Of a DNA stretch of 64,000 nucleotides, positions 21,159-32,121 are shown in pieces. Within the stretch, counting starts at the first letter, position 1; each line of letters starts with the position of its first letter. Under the pieces are notes generated by a model. The model saw only the letters and a list, made by a program, of their open reading frames with translations. It made no database searches and was not told the origin of the DNA. The position numbers and the translations under genes were made by a program. Source of the stretch: Kangiellaceae bacterium (GTDB taxonomy: Bacteria > Pseudomonadota > Gammaproteobacteria > Enterobacterales > Kangiellaceae). Where the stretch lies: the NCBI GenBank assembly GCA_013373015.1, contig JABXIQ010000002.1, positions 62,001 through 126,000 of the forward strand, written 5' to 3'.

Positions 21159-23870
21159 ATGAGTTTTTTAAGCAAAATCTTTGGAAGTCGTAACGAGCGT
21201 ACGATCAAAAAATTATCTAAACAAGTTGCCAGCATTAATCAGCTAGAGCCAGAGTTTGAAGCCTTGAGCGATGAACAGTTAAAGGCTAAGACTGAGGAGT
21301 TTAAGCAGCGCTTAGAACAAGGCGAGACGCTTGATGATCTACTAGCAGAGGCTTTCGCTGCGGTGCGTGAAGCGAGTAAGCGTACTCTGGGGTTGCGTCA
21401 CTTTGATGTGCAATTGATTGGTGGCATGGTCTTGCACAGCGGACGCATTGGTGAGATGCGTACTGGTGAGGGTAAGACCCTAGTGGCTACCTTGCCTGTT
21501 TATCTTAATGCGCTATCAGGGAAGGGTGTCCACGTTATTACCGTCAATGACTATCTCGCAGCGCGTGATGCTGAGTGGATGGCTCCTGTTTATCAATTCT
21601 TGGGTATGAGCGTCGGCGTGATTTTGTCAGGTCAAAGCCACGATCAGAAACAGGACGCTTACAGCGCAGACATTACTTACGGTACCAATAACGAGTACGG
21701 TTTTGATTATTTACGCGATAACATGGCGTTTCAAAAAGAACAACGTGTTCAGCGTGATTTGAATTTTGCTGTTATCGACGAAGTTGATTCGATCTTAATT
21801 GATGAAGCACGTACACCGCTGATTATTTCTGGGCCGACAGACGATAGTTCAGAAATGTATCGTGCCATTGACCGTTTGATCCCTATGCTAGAGCAGCAAG
21901 AAAAAGAATCAGAGGAAGGACAAGAGGATACCGCTGATTTCACCATTGATGAAAAAGGTAAACAGGCTCATTTAACTGAATTAGGTCAGGAAAAGATTGA
22001 GCAATTGTTAGCCCAAAATGGTTTATTGCCAGAAGGACAAAATCTCTATAGCCCAGCTAGCATACTATTGTTACACCACGTTAATGCTGCATTACGTGCG
22101 CATACGTTATTCAAAAAAGATGTTGATTATGTAGTCAAAGAAGGCGAAGTGGTCATTATTGATGAGCACACAGGTCGTGCGATGGAAGGTCGTCGTTGGT
22201 CTGACGGTTTGCACCAAGCGATTGAAGCTAAAGAGCGCGTGCAAATTCAAAACGAAAACCAAACATTAGCCTCCATTACTTTCCAGAACTATTTCCGCTT
22301 ATACAACAAGCTATCAGGTATGACGGGTACTGCCGATACTGAAGCCACTGAATTACATATGATTTATGGCTTGGAAGTGGTTGTTATTCCGACCAATAAA
22401 CCAATGCAACGTGATGATCGTGGTGATTTAATTTTCCTCACCAAAGGTGAAAAGTACGCTGCAATTATTGAAGAAATCAAAGAGTTACAAGCTAAAGGTC
22501 AGCCTGTATTAGTAGGTACTGTATCTATTGAGTCATCTGAGTTGATTTCTAAAGAATTGAAACAAGCTAAGATTAAACATCAAGTCTTAAATGCAAAGTT
22601 CCATGCTAAAGAAGCCGATATTATTGCTCAAGCAGGTCGTCCGGGAACTGTGACTATTGCAACTAATATGGCGGGTCGTGGTACGGATATCGTATTAGGT
22701 GGTAATTTGAAGGCTGATATTGCTGCCTTGGGCGAAAATCCAACAGAGCAACAGTTAGAAGCCGTAAAGTCTGACTGGAAAGTACGTCACCAACAGGTGT
22801 TGGATGCAGGTGGTTTAGCGATTATTGGTACTGAGCGTCATGAGTCGCGCCGTATTGATAATCAGTTGCGAGGTCGTTCTGGTCGTCAGGGTGATCCTGG
22901 TTTGAGCCGTTTCTATTTGTCCTTGGAAGATGATTTGATGCGTATTTTCGCTTCAGAACGCTTGGGCATGATGATGCAACGCTTAGGCTGGGAAGAGGGC
23001 GAAGCTCTTGAGCATAAGATGGTATCGCGTGCAATTGAGAATGCGCAGCGTAAAGTTGAACAACGCAACTTTGATATTCGTAAAAACTTGCTTGAATACG
23101 ATGATGTGGCTAACGATCAGCGCCGTGTTATTTATGAACAGCGAAATGACTTGATGGAGTTGGATGATATTTCTGAAACCATTGAAGACATGCGTGATGA
23201 CGTTGTTTATAACGTGGTCAGTGAATATGTGCCTCCACAGTCGATTGAAGATATGTGGGATATCAAAGGTCTTGAACAGCGTTTGGAGCAGGAGTTTGCT
23301 TTAGAGCTACCGTTGCAAAAATGGCTAGATGAAGATGATAAGCTCGCAGAAGAAGGTTTAAGAGAACGCATTTATAATGGTGTTGTGGACGCTTATAAAA
23401 CTAAAGAGGCGGCTTTGCCTGAAGCAGGCATGATGCGTCATCTTGAAAAGCAGGTTATGTTGCAACACTTAGATCTGCATTGGAAAGAGCATTTAGCTAA
23501 TATGGACCATTTGCGTCAAAGTATTAACTTACGTGCCTATGCTCAAAAGAATCCAAAGCAAGAATATAAGCGAGAATCATTTGAGCTATTCTCGGGTATG
23601 CTGGATAACTTGAAGCATGATGTTATTACTGTGCTTTCAAAAATTCAGTTCCGTATGCCAGAAGAAGTTGAAGCAATGGAGCAGCGCCAAGTAGATCAAT
23701 CACGTATGAATATGCAGCACGATTCGGCATCGGCTATGCCACAAGAGCAATCGGCAAGCCAACAAGCAGAAACCTTTGTTCGCGAGCAACCTAAAGTTGG
23801 CCGTAATGATCCTTGTCCTTGCGGCTCAGGGAAGAAATATAAGCAATGTCACGGTAAAATCACTCAATAA
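21159..23870 (+). CDS. secA: Preprotein translocase ATPase SecA
   Basis: 903 aa, [34 protein letters not shown]-terminal SEC-C zinc motif [13 protein letters not shown]. Confidence 0.98.
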   Translation: MSFLSKIFGSRNERTIKKLSKQVASINQLEPEFEALSDEQLKAKTEEFKQRLEQGETLDDLLAEAFAAVREASKRTLGLRHFDVQLIGGMVLHSGRIGEMRTGEGKTLVATLPVYLNALSGKGVHVITVNDYLAARDAEWMAPVYQFLGMSVGVILSGQSHDQKQDAYSADITYGTNNEYGFDYLRDNMAFQKEQRVQRDLNFAVIDEVDSILIDEARTPLIISGPTDDSSEMYRAIDRLIPMLEQQEKESEEGQEDTADFTIDEKGKQAHLTELGQEKIEQLLAQNGLLPEGQNLYSPASILLLHHVNAALRAHTLFKKDVDYVVKEGEVVIIDEHTGRAMEGRRWSDGLHQAIEAKERVQIQNENQTLASITFQNYFRLYNKLSGMTGTADTEATELHMIYGLEVVVIPTNKPMQRDDRGDLIFLTKGEKYAAIIEEIKELQAKGQPVLVGTVSIESSELISKELKQAKIKHQVLNAKFHAKEADIIAQAGRPGTVTIATNMAGRGTDIVLGGNLKADIAALGENPTEQQLEAVKSDWKVRHQQVLDAGGLAIIGTERHESRRIDNQLRGRSGRQGDPGLSRFYLSLEDDLMRIFASERLGMMMQRLGWEEGEALEHKMVSRAIENAQRKVEQRNFDIRKNLLEYDDVANDQRRVIYEQRNDLMELDDISETIEDMRDDVVYNVVSEYVPPQSIEDMWDIKGLEQRLEQEFALELPLQKWLDEDDKLAEEGLRERIYNGVVDAYKTKEAALPEAGMMRHLEKQVMLQHLDLHWKEHLANMDHLRQSINLRAYAQKNPKQEYKRESFELFSGMLDNLKHDVITVLSKIQFRMPEEVEAMEQRQVDQSRMNMQHDSASAMPQEQSASQQAETFVREQPKVGRNDPCPCGSGKKYKQCHGKITQ

Positions 23871-23894
23871 TATTTAGTTGTAGATAACCTTATT

Positions 23895-24281
23895 TTGAGT
23901 GAAACCATTCATGTCGCGGTTGCCGTTATTCAAATCGGTGACCGCATCTTAATCGCCAAAAGGCCTGTGCACCTGCACAAAGGCGGCTATTGGGAGTTTC
24001 CTGGTGGTAAAGTCGAGTCAGATGAAACTATCCAACAAGCTCTTATCCGCGAGTGTTATGAAGAGTTGGCTATTGTTCCTTGCCTTTTTAGACCTTTAAT
24101 AGAAATTCGTCATCAATACCCCGAAAAAGAAGTATTGCTTGATGTGTGGCTGGTGACAGACTATTTGGGCGTGCCTGCAGGTGTTGAGGGGCAGCCATTG
24201 GTTTGGTGTACTTTGCAGAACCTAAAAGGCTATCAATTCCCGGAAGCCAATATTCCAATTATTGAAAAACTAACGTCTTAA
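23895..24281 (+). CDS. mutT: NUDIX hydrolase, MutT-like (8-oxo-dGTP diphosphatase)
   Basis: GYWEFPGGKVESDETIQQALIRECYEEL Nudix box; TTG start. Confidence 0.88.
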   Translation: MSETIHVAVAVIQIGDRILIAKRPVHLHKGGYWEFPGGKVESDETIQQALIRECYEELAIVPCLFRPLIEIRHQYPEKEVLLDVWLVTDYLGVPAGVEGQPLVWCTLQNLKGYQFPEANIPIIEKLTS

Positions 24282-24299
24282 CCTTTTATTTATTGTGCA

Positions 24300-24497
24300 C
24301 TAATCTTGCTGTTTTTTTAACTCTTCGACTAGCTCTTCTGGCAGCTCTTGACCAGCAATACGGTGACTTTCACTAGCCCACTCTCCAAGATCTATTAAGC
24401 GACAGCGTTTGCTACAAAATGGCTTGAAATTATTGCTGTCTTTCCATGCGACAGATTTTTTACAGGTTGGGCAGTTAACGATAAGATCTTTATTCAT
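24300..24497 (-). CDS. yacG: DNA gyrase inhibitor YacG
   Basis: [10 protein letters not shown]...[15 protein letters not shown] zinc motif, 65 aa. Confidence 0.95.
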   Translation of the reverse strand: MNKDLIVNCPTCKKSVAWKDSNNFKPFCSKRCRLIDLGEWASESHRIAGQELPEELVEELKKQQD

Positions 24498-24527
24498 AAT
24501 AGTTTTGTTTTCGATGTCTGGAACAAG

Positions 24528-25310
24528 TTAGCAAATAGCCAACTCAAAAGATACAGGTTGATTATAAGCTATTGTGTCTTCCTGCTCGGGGGTTAAAAAG
24601 CGAATGGTAAAGCAATGTTTTGAACCACTGATTTCAGGGAAATAAGGAGCAGACACTGGAAGTTTTATACGTAACATTTGCGGATTGATCTTCTTATCAA
24701 AATTATATTGAAATACACCTTGATCCGATGTGATGGTATTAAACTGGCCATTTTCACGAAATAGGCGTAGTAAAATACGAATGCATTGATATAAACCGTC
24801 GAGGTGCTTAAACCATTGGTTAAAAGCCTCTTCTCGCTGCGCAAAGGGTAGGTGTAAAAACTGGTGCAGTTCAGGAAGATCAAAGCTACAGGAGCCGCCA
24901 GGAATGCGAATACGATGTTTGATCAGTTCGATAAAACGATCTTTGCGTAATTGTTGACCAAATTTACCTTGATAATGGCTGATCCAATTAAACAGTTGCT
25001 CTAATTGTTCTAAAAAGCGTCTTAATTTGATTTCATCAATATAAGGACTGTCTTGTAATTGTCTAAAATGATTACGTTGTTGCTCTAATTCTTTTAGTAG
25101 CTCACCTTTAATATCACCTCGATCAAGACAATCTAATATCTGCCATAGATTTTGCAGAGCGCTAGTTTGGCAAGCAATGGTATCTGTTTGCTGTAGTTGA
25201 AGTTGAGTATTGAAAAGGTGCTCAAGTCGCAGATAGGTGCGAATGTGCTCATTAAGCGGGTGCTCGTACAAAATATTTTCGGCAAGCTCTGGCATACTCT
25301 TCCTTATCAA
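24528..25310 (-). CDS. zapD: Cell division protein ZapD
   Basis: YEHPLNEHIRTYLRLEHLF; between yacG and coaE. Confidence 0.95.
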   Translation of the reverse strand: MIRKSMPELAENILYEHPLNEHIRTYLRLEHLFNTQLQLQQTDTIACQTSALQNLWQILDCLDRGDIKGELLKELEQQRNHFRQLQDSPYIDEIKLRRFLEQLEQLFNWISHYQGKFGQQLRKDRFIELIKHRIRIPGGSCSFDLPELHQFLHLPFAQREEAFNQWFKHLDGLYQCIRILLRLFRENGQFNTITSDQGVFQYNFDKKINPQMLRIKLPVSAPYFPEISGSKHCFTIRFLTPEQEDTIAYNQPVSFELAIC

Positions 25311-25325
25311 TTACCAAGCTAAACT

Positions 25326-25931
25326 CTATAGTTGAGATTTTGCTAACTGACGATACTGTTTATCCAGCTTTATAACTTGTTGTTGCAGCGATTGCAAATC
25401 TGAATCGTTGACAATGATATCGTCGGCGATAGAAAGACGTTGTTCTCTAGTTGCTTGGCTTTTGAGCATGTTACGCGCTTGCTCTTCTGAAATATTGTCG
25501 CGAGCCATTAGACGCGCAATTTGCGTTGATGGAAGGCAATCAACAACTAGTATTCGATCGTAGTGACTCGACTGTTGAGTTTCAAACAGCAAAGGTATTG
25601 CGCTTATGCTGTAATCGGAAGTTGCTTGAGCTCTTTGTAGAGCCATTTGCTCACGAATAAGCGGGTGTAATAAGTTGTTTAGCCACTGACGTTCCAATTC
25701 ATCTTCAAACACGATAGAGCGTAAAAGAGGGCGGTCTAAGGTGCCATCAGAGTTAATCACTGAGCTTCCGAAATAATCTCGTATGGCTTTTAGGCCAGTT
25801 GAACCAGGCTCGACTACTTGACGCGCGACTATATCCGCATCAACGACAGTAATCCCAAGTTCTGAAAACATATTGCTAACTGCTGTTTTACCGCTGGCTA
25901 TGCCGCCTGTCAGAGCTATATGTAAAGTCAT
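25326..25931 (-). CDS. coaE: Dephospho-CoA kinase
   Basis: HIALTGGIASGKTAVSNMF, DADIVARQVVEPG. Confidence 0.96.
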   Translation of the reverse strand: MTLHIALTGGIASGKTAVSNMFSELGITVVDADIVARQVVEPGSTGLKAIRDYFGSSVINSDGTLDRPLLRSIVFEDELERQWLNNLLHPLIREQMALQRAQATSDYSISAIPLLFETQQSSHYDRILVVDCLPSTQIARLMARDNISEEQARNMLKSQATREQRLSIADDIIVNDSDLQSLQQQVIKLDKQYRQLAKSQL

Positions 25932-25955
25932 AACTAATGAGCCACGAACAACAGG

Positions 25956-26864
25956 TTAGGGTTGTAGAATATTAATATAGCTTTGGGTGAGTGTTTCGCC
26001 CCATATCAATGCTATCCAGCCTGCAATAGCTAAGAATGGGCCAAAAGGAATTTGATAATCACGACCTTTTTTATTGATGATCATGGTGGCGATCCCAAGT
26101 ATTGCCCCTGTCACTGTGGAAAGAATGATAACCAAAGGCAAGTTTTGATAACCGACAAAAGCACCAATTGCTGCTAGTAACTTAAAGTCACCATGTCCCA
26201 TGCCTTCTTTGCCCGTCACTATCTTAAATAGCCAATAAATTGACCAAAGAATCATATAACCCGCAATAGCGCCAATTACCGACGAAGGAAGATCTTTTGC
26301 GAATGAAGGTAAAATGTCGTTAGGTTCGATCACTAGGGCGGCAAGAATGCCAATCCAAACTAAGGGTAATGTCAGTTGATCAGGCAAAATTTTGTGGTCA
26401 TAGTCGATAAAACTACCAGCGATTAAAATGGCCGTAAACAGAATGGCAAAGGCTAAAGACCAGCTAAAACCAAAGGTATAGGCGCAAGCTGCAAAGGTCA
26501 CTGCAGTTAATAGCTCAACGAAGGGATAACGTGCTGAAATCTTAGTTTTACACTGCGAGCATTTTCCGCGAAGAAATAACCAACTAAAAACAGGGACATT
26601 CTCTAAAGCCGTTATTTGATGGTTACATTGCGGACAGGCTGAGCGGGGTGCCATTAAGTTATATTTCTCTGGCAAAGTTTCTTTAGGGCAAGTCACTTGG
26701 CAATTAGCTTCAGTTAGTATTTCTGTTGCTGTAGTGCGCCATTCGCGATTAAGCATAATCGGCAAGCGGTGTATGACCACGTTCAAAAAGCTGCCTGTCA
26801 AAAGCCCTAATACAAAAATAAAACCTACCAGTAACGGTAGGTTTGTAGATAATAATTCAATCAT
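25956..26864 (-). CDS. pilD: Prepilin peptidase / N-methyltransferase
   Basis: CPQCNHQITALENVPVFSWLFLRGKCSQCKTKIS, GMGHGDFKLLAAIGA. Confidence 0.96.
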   Translation of the reverse strand: MIELLSTNLPLLVGFIFVLGLLTGSFLNVVIHRLPIMLNREWRTTATEILTEANCQVTCPKETLPEKYNLMAPRSACPQCNHQITALENVPVFSWLFLRGKCSQCKTKISARYPFVELLTAVTFAACAYTFGFSWSLAFAILFTAILIAGSFIDYDHKILPDQLTLPLVWIGILAALVIEPNDILPSFAKDLPSSVIGAIAGYMILWSIYWLFKIVTGKEGMGHGDFKLLAAIGAFVGYQNLPLVIILSTVTGAILGIATMIINKKGRDYQIPFGPFLAIAGWIALIWGETLTQSYINILQP

Positions 26865-26888
26865 GTTTTAAATATTTTATTCTCTATA

Positions 26889-28139
26889 TTAGAATGCTTC
26901 ACCAATTTTAAATAGTGGCAAGTACATTGCAACGACCAGGCCGCCAACAACGGTACCCAAGAAGACAATAACAAACGGTTCAATTAGTGAGCTGATACCA
27001 TCTACGGCATCATCTACTTCGCCTTCATAAATATCGGCAACTTTTGCTAACATAGTATCTACTGCACCAGATTCTTCACCAATAGCCACCATTTGGTTAA
27101 CCATATTTGGAAACACACCCGTTGAAATCATAGCTGTATTAATCTGTAAGCCTGAGGTTACATCTTCTTTGATTTTTAATATTGCGTTTTTATATACAAC
27201 ATTGCCAGAAGCACCTGCTGCTGAATCTAGAGCATCAACGAGAGGCACACCAGCTGCAAAAGTAGTGGCTAAAGTTCTTGAATATCTAGCAACAGCTGCT
27301 TTTTTAACTATGGGTCCAAAAATAGGAAACTTTAAGAGTAATCGATCTTTAAATGCTCTAAATTGCGGCGAATTTGTATTCAAATATTTATAAGCAAAAA
27401 CGGTTGCTATGATGATACCAAGATAAACATACCAGTACTCTCTGGCACTATCAGACATATCTACTACCATTTGCGTGAACGCAGGTAGATCCGCTCCAGC
27501 ACTTTGGAATAAATCTGCAAACATAGGAACTACGTAAATAAGTAAGATCGCAGTAACGCCTATTGCAACTGTTACAACAGCTGCAGGATACATCATTGCT
27601 TTTTTAATTTTTGATTTCAAGGCTTCAGCTTTTTCTTTATACGTAGCAATTCTATCAAGCATTTGCTCCAGCGTTCCTGACTGCTCACCTGCATGGACTA
27701 AGTCGCAAACCAATTCATCAAAATGTTTATGGTGTACTCGTAGAGCGTCCGCGAAAGGGCTTCCTGACTCAACATCTTGTTTAATTTGTAAGACAAGATC
27801 AGACATGCTAGGGTTTTCATTACCTCTTCCTATGATGTCAAATGACTGTACAAGCGGTACACCAGATTTCATCATAATAGCTAGCTGTCGTAAAAAAACC
27901 GCAATATCAACAGGTTTAATAGGCTTTTTTGCACCTGCAAATGAGAAGAGCTCTGCATTTACTGTTTTTGGAGTAATCCCTTGCTTTCTCAGGACTGTTT
28001 TTACTGCATCAGCGTTTTCGGCTGGCATTGAACCTTTAACCTTTTGTCCTTGCTTGTTAACTCCTGCCCATTGAAAGTTCTTCTGTTTTTTTACTTTCTG
28101 TTTAGCTGTATTTCTTCTTACTGCAGTTGCCATAACCAC
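26889..28139 (-). CDS. pilC: Type IV pilus inner membrane platform protein
   Basis: GspF/PilC family with duplicated T2SSF domains, C-term MYLPLFKIGEAF. Confidence 0.96.
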   Translation of the reverse strand: MVMATAVRRNTAKQKVKKQKNFQWAGVNKQGQKVKGSMPAENADAVKTVLRKQGITPKTVNAELFSFAGAKKPIKPVDIAVFLRQLAIMMKSGVPLVQSFDIIGRGNENPSMSDLVLQIKQDVESGSPFADALRVHHKHFDELVCDLVHAGEQSGTLEQMLDRIATYKEKAEALKSKIKKAMMYPAAVVTVAIGVTAILLIYVVPMFADLFQSAGADLPAFTQMVVDMSDSAREYWYVYLGIIIATVFAYKYLNTNSPQFRAFKDRLLLKFPIFGPIVKKAAVARYSRTLATTFAAGVPLVDALDSAAGASGNVVYKNAILKIKEDVTSGLQINTAMISTGVFPNMVNQMVAIGEESGAVDTMLAKVADIYEGEVDDAVDGISSLIEPFVIVFLGTVVGGLVVAMYLPLFKIGEAF

Positions 28140-28148
28140 TCCTAACCA

Positions 28149-29846
28149 CTAATCCTGCGTAATTCTGTTGATTTCAGCTAAACTCGTGAGTCCAGCTTTC
28201 ACTTTATTCAAACCAGCCCTTCTTAGGTTTGGAACACCTTCTTTTTCGGCTTGATCGGCAATATCTATTGCATTGCCTCCTTCCATTATGATTCTTCCTG
28301 TAGCTTCTGAAATGGGCATTACTTGAAAAACACCTACCCGCCCTTTATAGCCCATTGTACATTTATCGCAACCAATTGGATCGTAAATTGTGAGATCGCT
28401 CAATTCTTCCTCTGTAAAACCTTCTTCTAACAGAGCTTCTTTTGGAAGGTCAGCTGGTTTTTTGCAGTGCTCACATAGTCTTCTGGCTAGGCGCTGAGCG
28501 ACAACTAGGTTGACTGTTGTGGCTATATTAAAAGGGGCAACCCCCATATTAACTAAACGTGTTAATGTTTCTGGAGCCGAATTAGTGTGTAGTGTTGATA
28601 AAACTAAGTGACCTGTTTGAGCGGCTTTAATTCCTATTTCAGCCGTTTCTAAGTCACGGATCTCACCCACTAACACAATATCAGGATCTTGACGTAAAAA
28701 AGCTCGTAAGGCAGAAGCAAATGTGAGTCCGGCTTTCAGATTAACATTAACCTGATTTATCCCTTCCAAATTGATTTCTACAGGATCTTCGGCTGTTGAT
28801 ATATTGATATGTTCTTCATTCAAAATATTTACGCCAGTATATAACGTTACCGTTTTACCAGACCCCGTGGGGCCAGTAACAAGAACCATTCCTTGAGGCT
28901 TCTGAATAGCATTCATAAAGTCTTTTTTTTGCCTGGCTTCAAAGCCTAACGCATCAACCCCAATTTGCGCGCTAGTGGGATCTAGTATACGCATAACTAT
29001 CTTTTCACCAAATAATGTTGGTAAGGTGTTAACACGAAAATCAATAGCTTTTGTTTTGGAAATTTTAAGTTTTACACGACCATCTTGAGGAACTCTACGC
29101 TCAGAAATATCAAGTCCTGACAATACTTTTAAGCGTGCAGATATTCTATTTGCAAGCTGAATTGGAGGTGATGCTACTTCATGAAGCATACCGTCTATAC
29201 GAAACCTAACTCTATATTTTCGTTCATAGGGCTCAAAGTGTAAATCCGAAGCGCCTTTACGAATGGCATCAACCAGCATCTTTTTAACGAACTTTACAAC
29301 AGGCGCATCATCAGCAGAGTTGTCTCCACCCACATCATTTTGTTCATCTTCATCAATGGCATCGAGATCAATGTTATCAAGATCAGCATCATCAAAATCA
29401 GAAAGTGACTCGTTTTCCTTATCTTCAATAATTTTGTCGATTAAATTATCAAGCTTTGAGCTCTCAACTAAGAGTCCTTCTACAGAGTGACCTGTTTGGA
29501 AGCGGACTTCTTCAAGAGCTTTTAAGTTTGTTGAGTCAGTAAGGCCAACGAATAAGCGATTACCTCTTTGAAAGAGTGGCAATACCCTATGTTTTCGCAT
29601 TAACTTAACGTCGATAGTATCAGAAGGAAGAGAGTGAACTGATATTGCATTAAGATCAAACAACGGTGAGCCAAAGGCAATACTTTGCACCTTTGATAAT
29701 GCTGAACTATCTAGCCATGAGGCTGAAACCAACCAATCAACTAACGGCTGAGCTTCTTTTTCAGCATTTTTGACGGCCTCTTTCATCTTATCTTCTGAAA
29801 GAAGGCCATTTGATACAATAAGATAGGGTAAACCAGTAAGTTTCAT
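28149..29846 (-). CDS. pilB: Type IV pilus assembly ATPase
   Basis: GPTGSGKTVTLYTGVNILN Walker A, HLVLSTLHTNSAPETLTRL, CEHCKKP/CDKC tetracysteine motif. Confidence 0.97.
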   Translation of the reverse strand: MKLTGLPYLIVSNGLLSEDKMKEAVKNAEKEAQPLVDWLVSASWLDSSALSKVQSIAFGSPLFDLNAISVHSLPSDTIDVKLMRKHRVLPLFQRGNRLFVGLTDSTNLKALEEVRFQTGHSVEGLLVESSKLDNLIDKIIEDKENESLSDFDDADLDNIDLDAIDEDEQNDVGGDNSADDAPVVKFVKKMLVDAIRKGASDLHFEPYERKYRVRFRIDGMLHEVASPPIQLANRISARLKVLSGLDISERRVPQDGRVKLKISKTKAIDFRVNTLPTLFGEKIVMRILDPTSAQIGVDALGFEARQKKDFMNAIQKPQGMVLVTGPTGSGKTVTLYTGVNILNEEHINISTAEDPVEINLEGINQVNVNLKAGLTFASALRAFLRQDPDIVLVGEIRDLETAEIGIKAAQTGHLVLSTLHTNSAPETLTRLVNMGVAPFNIATTVNLVVAQRLARRLCEHCKKPADLPKEALLEEGFTEEELSDLTIYDPIGCDKCTMGYKGRVGVFQVMPISEATGRIIMEGGNAIDIADQAEKEGVPNLRRAGLNKVKAGLTSLAEINRITQD

Positions 29847-29885
29847 ATTAAGTATATTTAATAGAATATACTTAATATCATATCG

Positions 29886-31595
29886 CTAAATGTTTAATTT
29901 TCCAGTCTTTTCAACATCATTTAGCCATTTTTTAAACAAATCATGCCCTGGGTAAAGGTAATTCATCCTCTCTAATATACTTTTCAACTCTTTTTTCTGT
30001 CCAGTACAGTCATAGGCTAGGGCTAAGTAGTAGAAATAACGACGATAATAAGTATGTTCCAACTGTTGAGTTGCCCAGTTAGTATAAGGTTGGCAGCTTT
30101 GTGGGCGATTTTGCTCTCTTCCATAATCAACGTGCGCCGCATATTGATAAAAATCAATGCGATTTTTCCAAACCAGCGGATTGACGATTTGATTTAAGTA
30201 TTTTGTGGTTGTGGGGGAAGATGTTAGATATGTTCTAACTTGATGAATCGTATGTAGGTTAGTGAAGAAAAAAATACTTGAGGAAAAAGCTATAATAATT
30301 GTAAAAAAACTGAAAGGGATTTGGGCTTTGAATTTAACTTTATTACAACGTATGTTTTGAGACATACATGAAATAAAAACTATCACTATAAATACTAAAG
30401 TAGCAGATGAATAATAAGGTATATCGGTCATACCAATAAATATAAATGGTATAAGAAAAATTAAAAAGGGTAAGCTCTGCGCGTACGTTTCTCTTATGAA
30501 AAGCAAATACCATACACCAAAAATTATAAACGCTAGCAAACAAATAATGCCGCCTTCAACCCACCAGAAAAGGAGTTCATTGTGAGGATGTGTTATGTTT
30601 TTTTCTATCGCTTTTGCAACTTTGAGTTTATCGGAAGCAACCATTGCACTGTATTTATCAAGAACTTTTTTGGGATACATTCCATAGCCTATACCTAAAA
30701 GAGGATTTTCTTTTATAAGCTCTAATGTTACGGTATAAGTTTCTACTCGTTGATTTGCTGAAAATACTTCTCTTTCTTCTGAGTTAGTTTGTTGCTTTAT
30801 AGCATAACTAATAACTATACCCACGAGCAGTATAAAAGTAGCAATAATAAATTTGACAGTATGCTTTCTTTTATTTTTGTTGATATAAATATGCAACAAC
30901 CAAAATATAACTGAAAAAACTAGTGCTAGAAAACCAATTCTAGAGCCAGTGAAGCCAAAACTTAATCCGAATAAAAATATTAAAAAATAGGCAATCAGGT
31001 AGAAGTTATTATTGTATCTTTTCAGATCTTTTTCATCATCGTTAGCCTGCAGGTAATATACCAGTGAAAAGCCTGCTACCATAAATATTGATTGGATATT
31101 AGGTTGTAAAATAGAGCCTTCACTAGCTCTTGTAAGTGATTCCATCATTGTGTAAGCAGAATACACCTGTGCGAGACCAATTACCGTTTCAATTACAAAG
31201 TATGCGATTACTAATATTAGCAACAAGCGCTTGTCTTTAGAGCTAAAATTAAATTGGGTAAGTGAAAATAGCAATAGCAACAAGCCTATAAGGCCAGCCA
31301 CTCTGCCCGCATAAATATCGACATTGGTTTCAGATTGATATAGTAAAGGTAATAATAAGAATAATACAAAAAGGCTTGCAGCTTTAACAATTGGATTTGC
31401 TAGTATAAATTTATTTTGATGTATTTTGTAAAAACCAAGAGCGATCAATATTGAAATAAAAAACCAAACAAGATTATTGATCGGCAAATCTAAACCAAAA
31501 CCTCCCGGTGACTTTTGCCAATAAATTGGACTGATAAGTAACAAAGCTGCAATAACTAATATTGCCAGTGTATTTAGAGATAGATATTTTTGCAT
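29886..31595 (-). CDS. PglL/Wzy-family O-oligosaccharyltransferase or O-antigen ligase-like polytopic protein
   Basis: Many TM segments, periplasmic THPHNELLFWWVEGG motif typical of Wzy_C ligases, C-terminal NPLVWKNRIDFYQYAAHVDYG region. Track starts at a TTG (31613); ATG at 31595 is likelier. Confidence 0.8.
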   Translation of the reverse strand: MQKYLSLNTLAILVIAALLLISPIYWQKSPGGFGLDLPINNLVWFFISILIALGFYKIHQNKFILANPIVKAASLFVLFLLLPLLYQSETNVDIYAGRVAGLIGLLLLLFSLTQFNFSSKDKRLLLILVIAYFVIETVIGLAQVYSAYTMMESLTRASEGSILQPNIQSIFMVAGFSLVYYLQANDDEKDLKRYNNNFYLIAYFLIFLFGLSFGFTGSRIGFLALVFSVIFWLLHIYINKNKRKHTVKFIIATFILLVGIVISYAIKQQTNSEEREVFSANQRVETYTVTLELIKENPLLGIGYGMYPKKVLDKYSAMVASDKLKVAKAIEKNITHPHNELLFWWVEGGIICLLAFIIFGVWYLLFIRETYAQSLPFLIFLIPFIFIGMTDIPYYSSATLVFIVIVFISCMSQNIRCNKVKFKAQIPFSFFTIIIAFSSSIFFFTNLHTIHQVRTYLTSSPTTTKYLNQIVNPLVWKNRIDFYQYAAHVDYGREQNRPQSCQPYTNWATQQLEHTYYRRYFYYLALAYDCTGQKKELKSILERMNYLYPGHDLFKKWLNDVEKTGKLNI

Positions 31596-31611
31596 AATTC
31601 TTTTATATGGC

Positions 31612-31640
31612 AAAAAAAAGCGAGCTATAGCTCGCTTTTA
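31612..31640 (-). terminator. Terminator/attenuator between pilA and the ligase gene
   Basis: AAAAAAAGCGAGCTATAGCTCGCTTTT inverted repeat with T tract on the minus strand. Confidence 0.8.
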
Positions 31641-31656
31641 AATTAAAGAAGTAGTA

Positions 31657-32121
31657 TTAACCTCTGCAAGAACCTGGACGGTATTTTGCATCAATTGAGC
31701 CAGCACATCTCCACTCATAAATTGTTAAAGGCATATTTGCAGGATCTGCTGCATTGGTTCCATCTTCATATGGAGTTAATGTAATTGTATCACCATCATT
31801 AACGCCACCATCAATATTTCTTGCCTCTACTGTAACAACTCCATTGGCGTCAGTTGCAATAGAATTTACATATTTACTCTGACCCGTCGCAGAAGTTACT
31901 TCACAGCCCCAATTGTTAGCACCTGGTGATGTTGACGCCGATTGGTATACTTCAGTGATAGTTGTACGACAAGCAGAAGCTGCCAAAATAACTTCAGATA
32001 CTTTTGAGCGAGTGGTATAGCTTTGGTAAGCTGGTAAAGCTACCGCTGCCAAAATACCGATAATCGCGATTACGATCATCAATTCGATAAGGGTGAAACC
32101 CGCCTGTTTTTTAGTTTGCAT
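31657..32121 (-). CDS. pilA: Type IV major pilin
   Basis: [41 protein letters not shown]-terminal Cys pair [14 protein letters not shown]. Confidence 0.97.
   Translation of the reverse strand: MQTKKQAGFTLIELMIVIAIIGILAAVALPAYQSYTTRSKVSEVILAASACRTTITEVYQSASTSPGANNWGCEVTSATGQSKYVNSIATDANGVVTVEARNIDGGVNDGDTITLTPYEDGTNAADPANMPLTIYEWRCAGSIDAKYRPGSCRG

Noticed and set aside
23895-24281. TTG-initiated NUDIX ORF considered doubtful.
   Set aside because: Nudix box is intact and length and position after secA are typical of mutT; the alternative start codon is ordinary.
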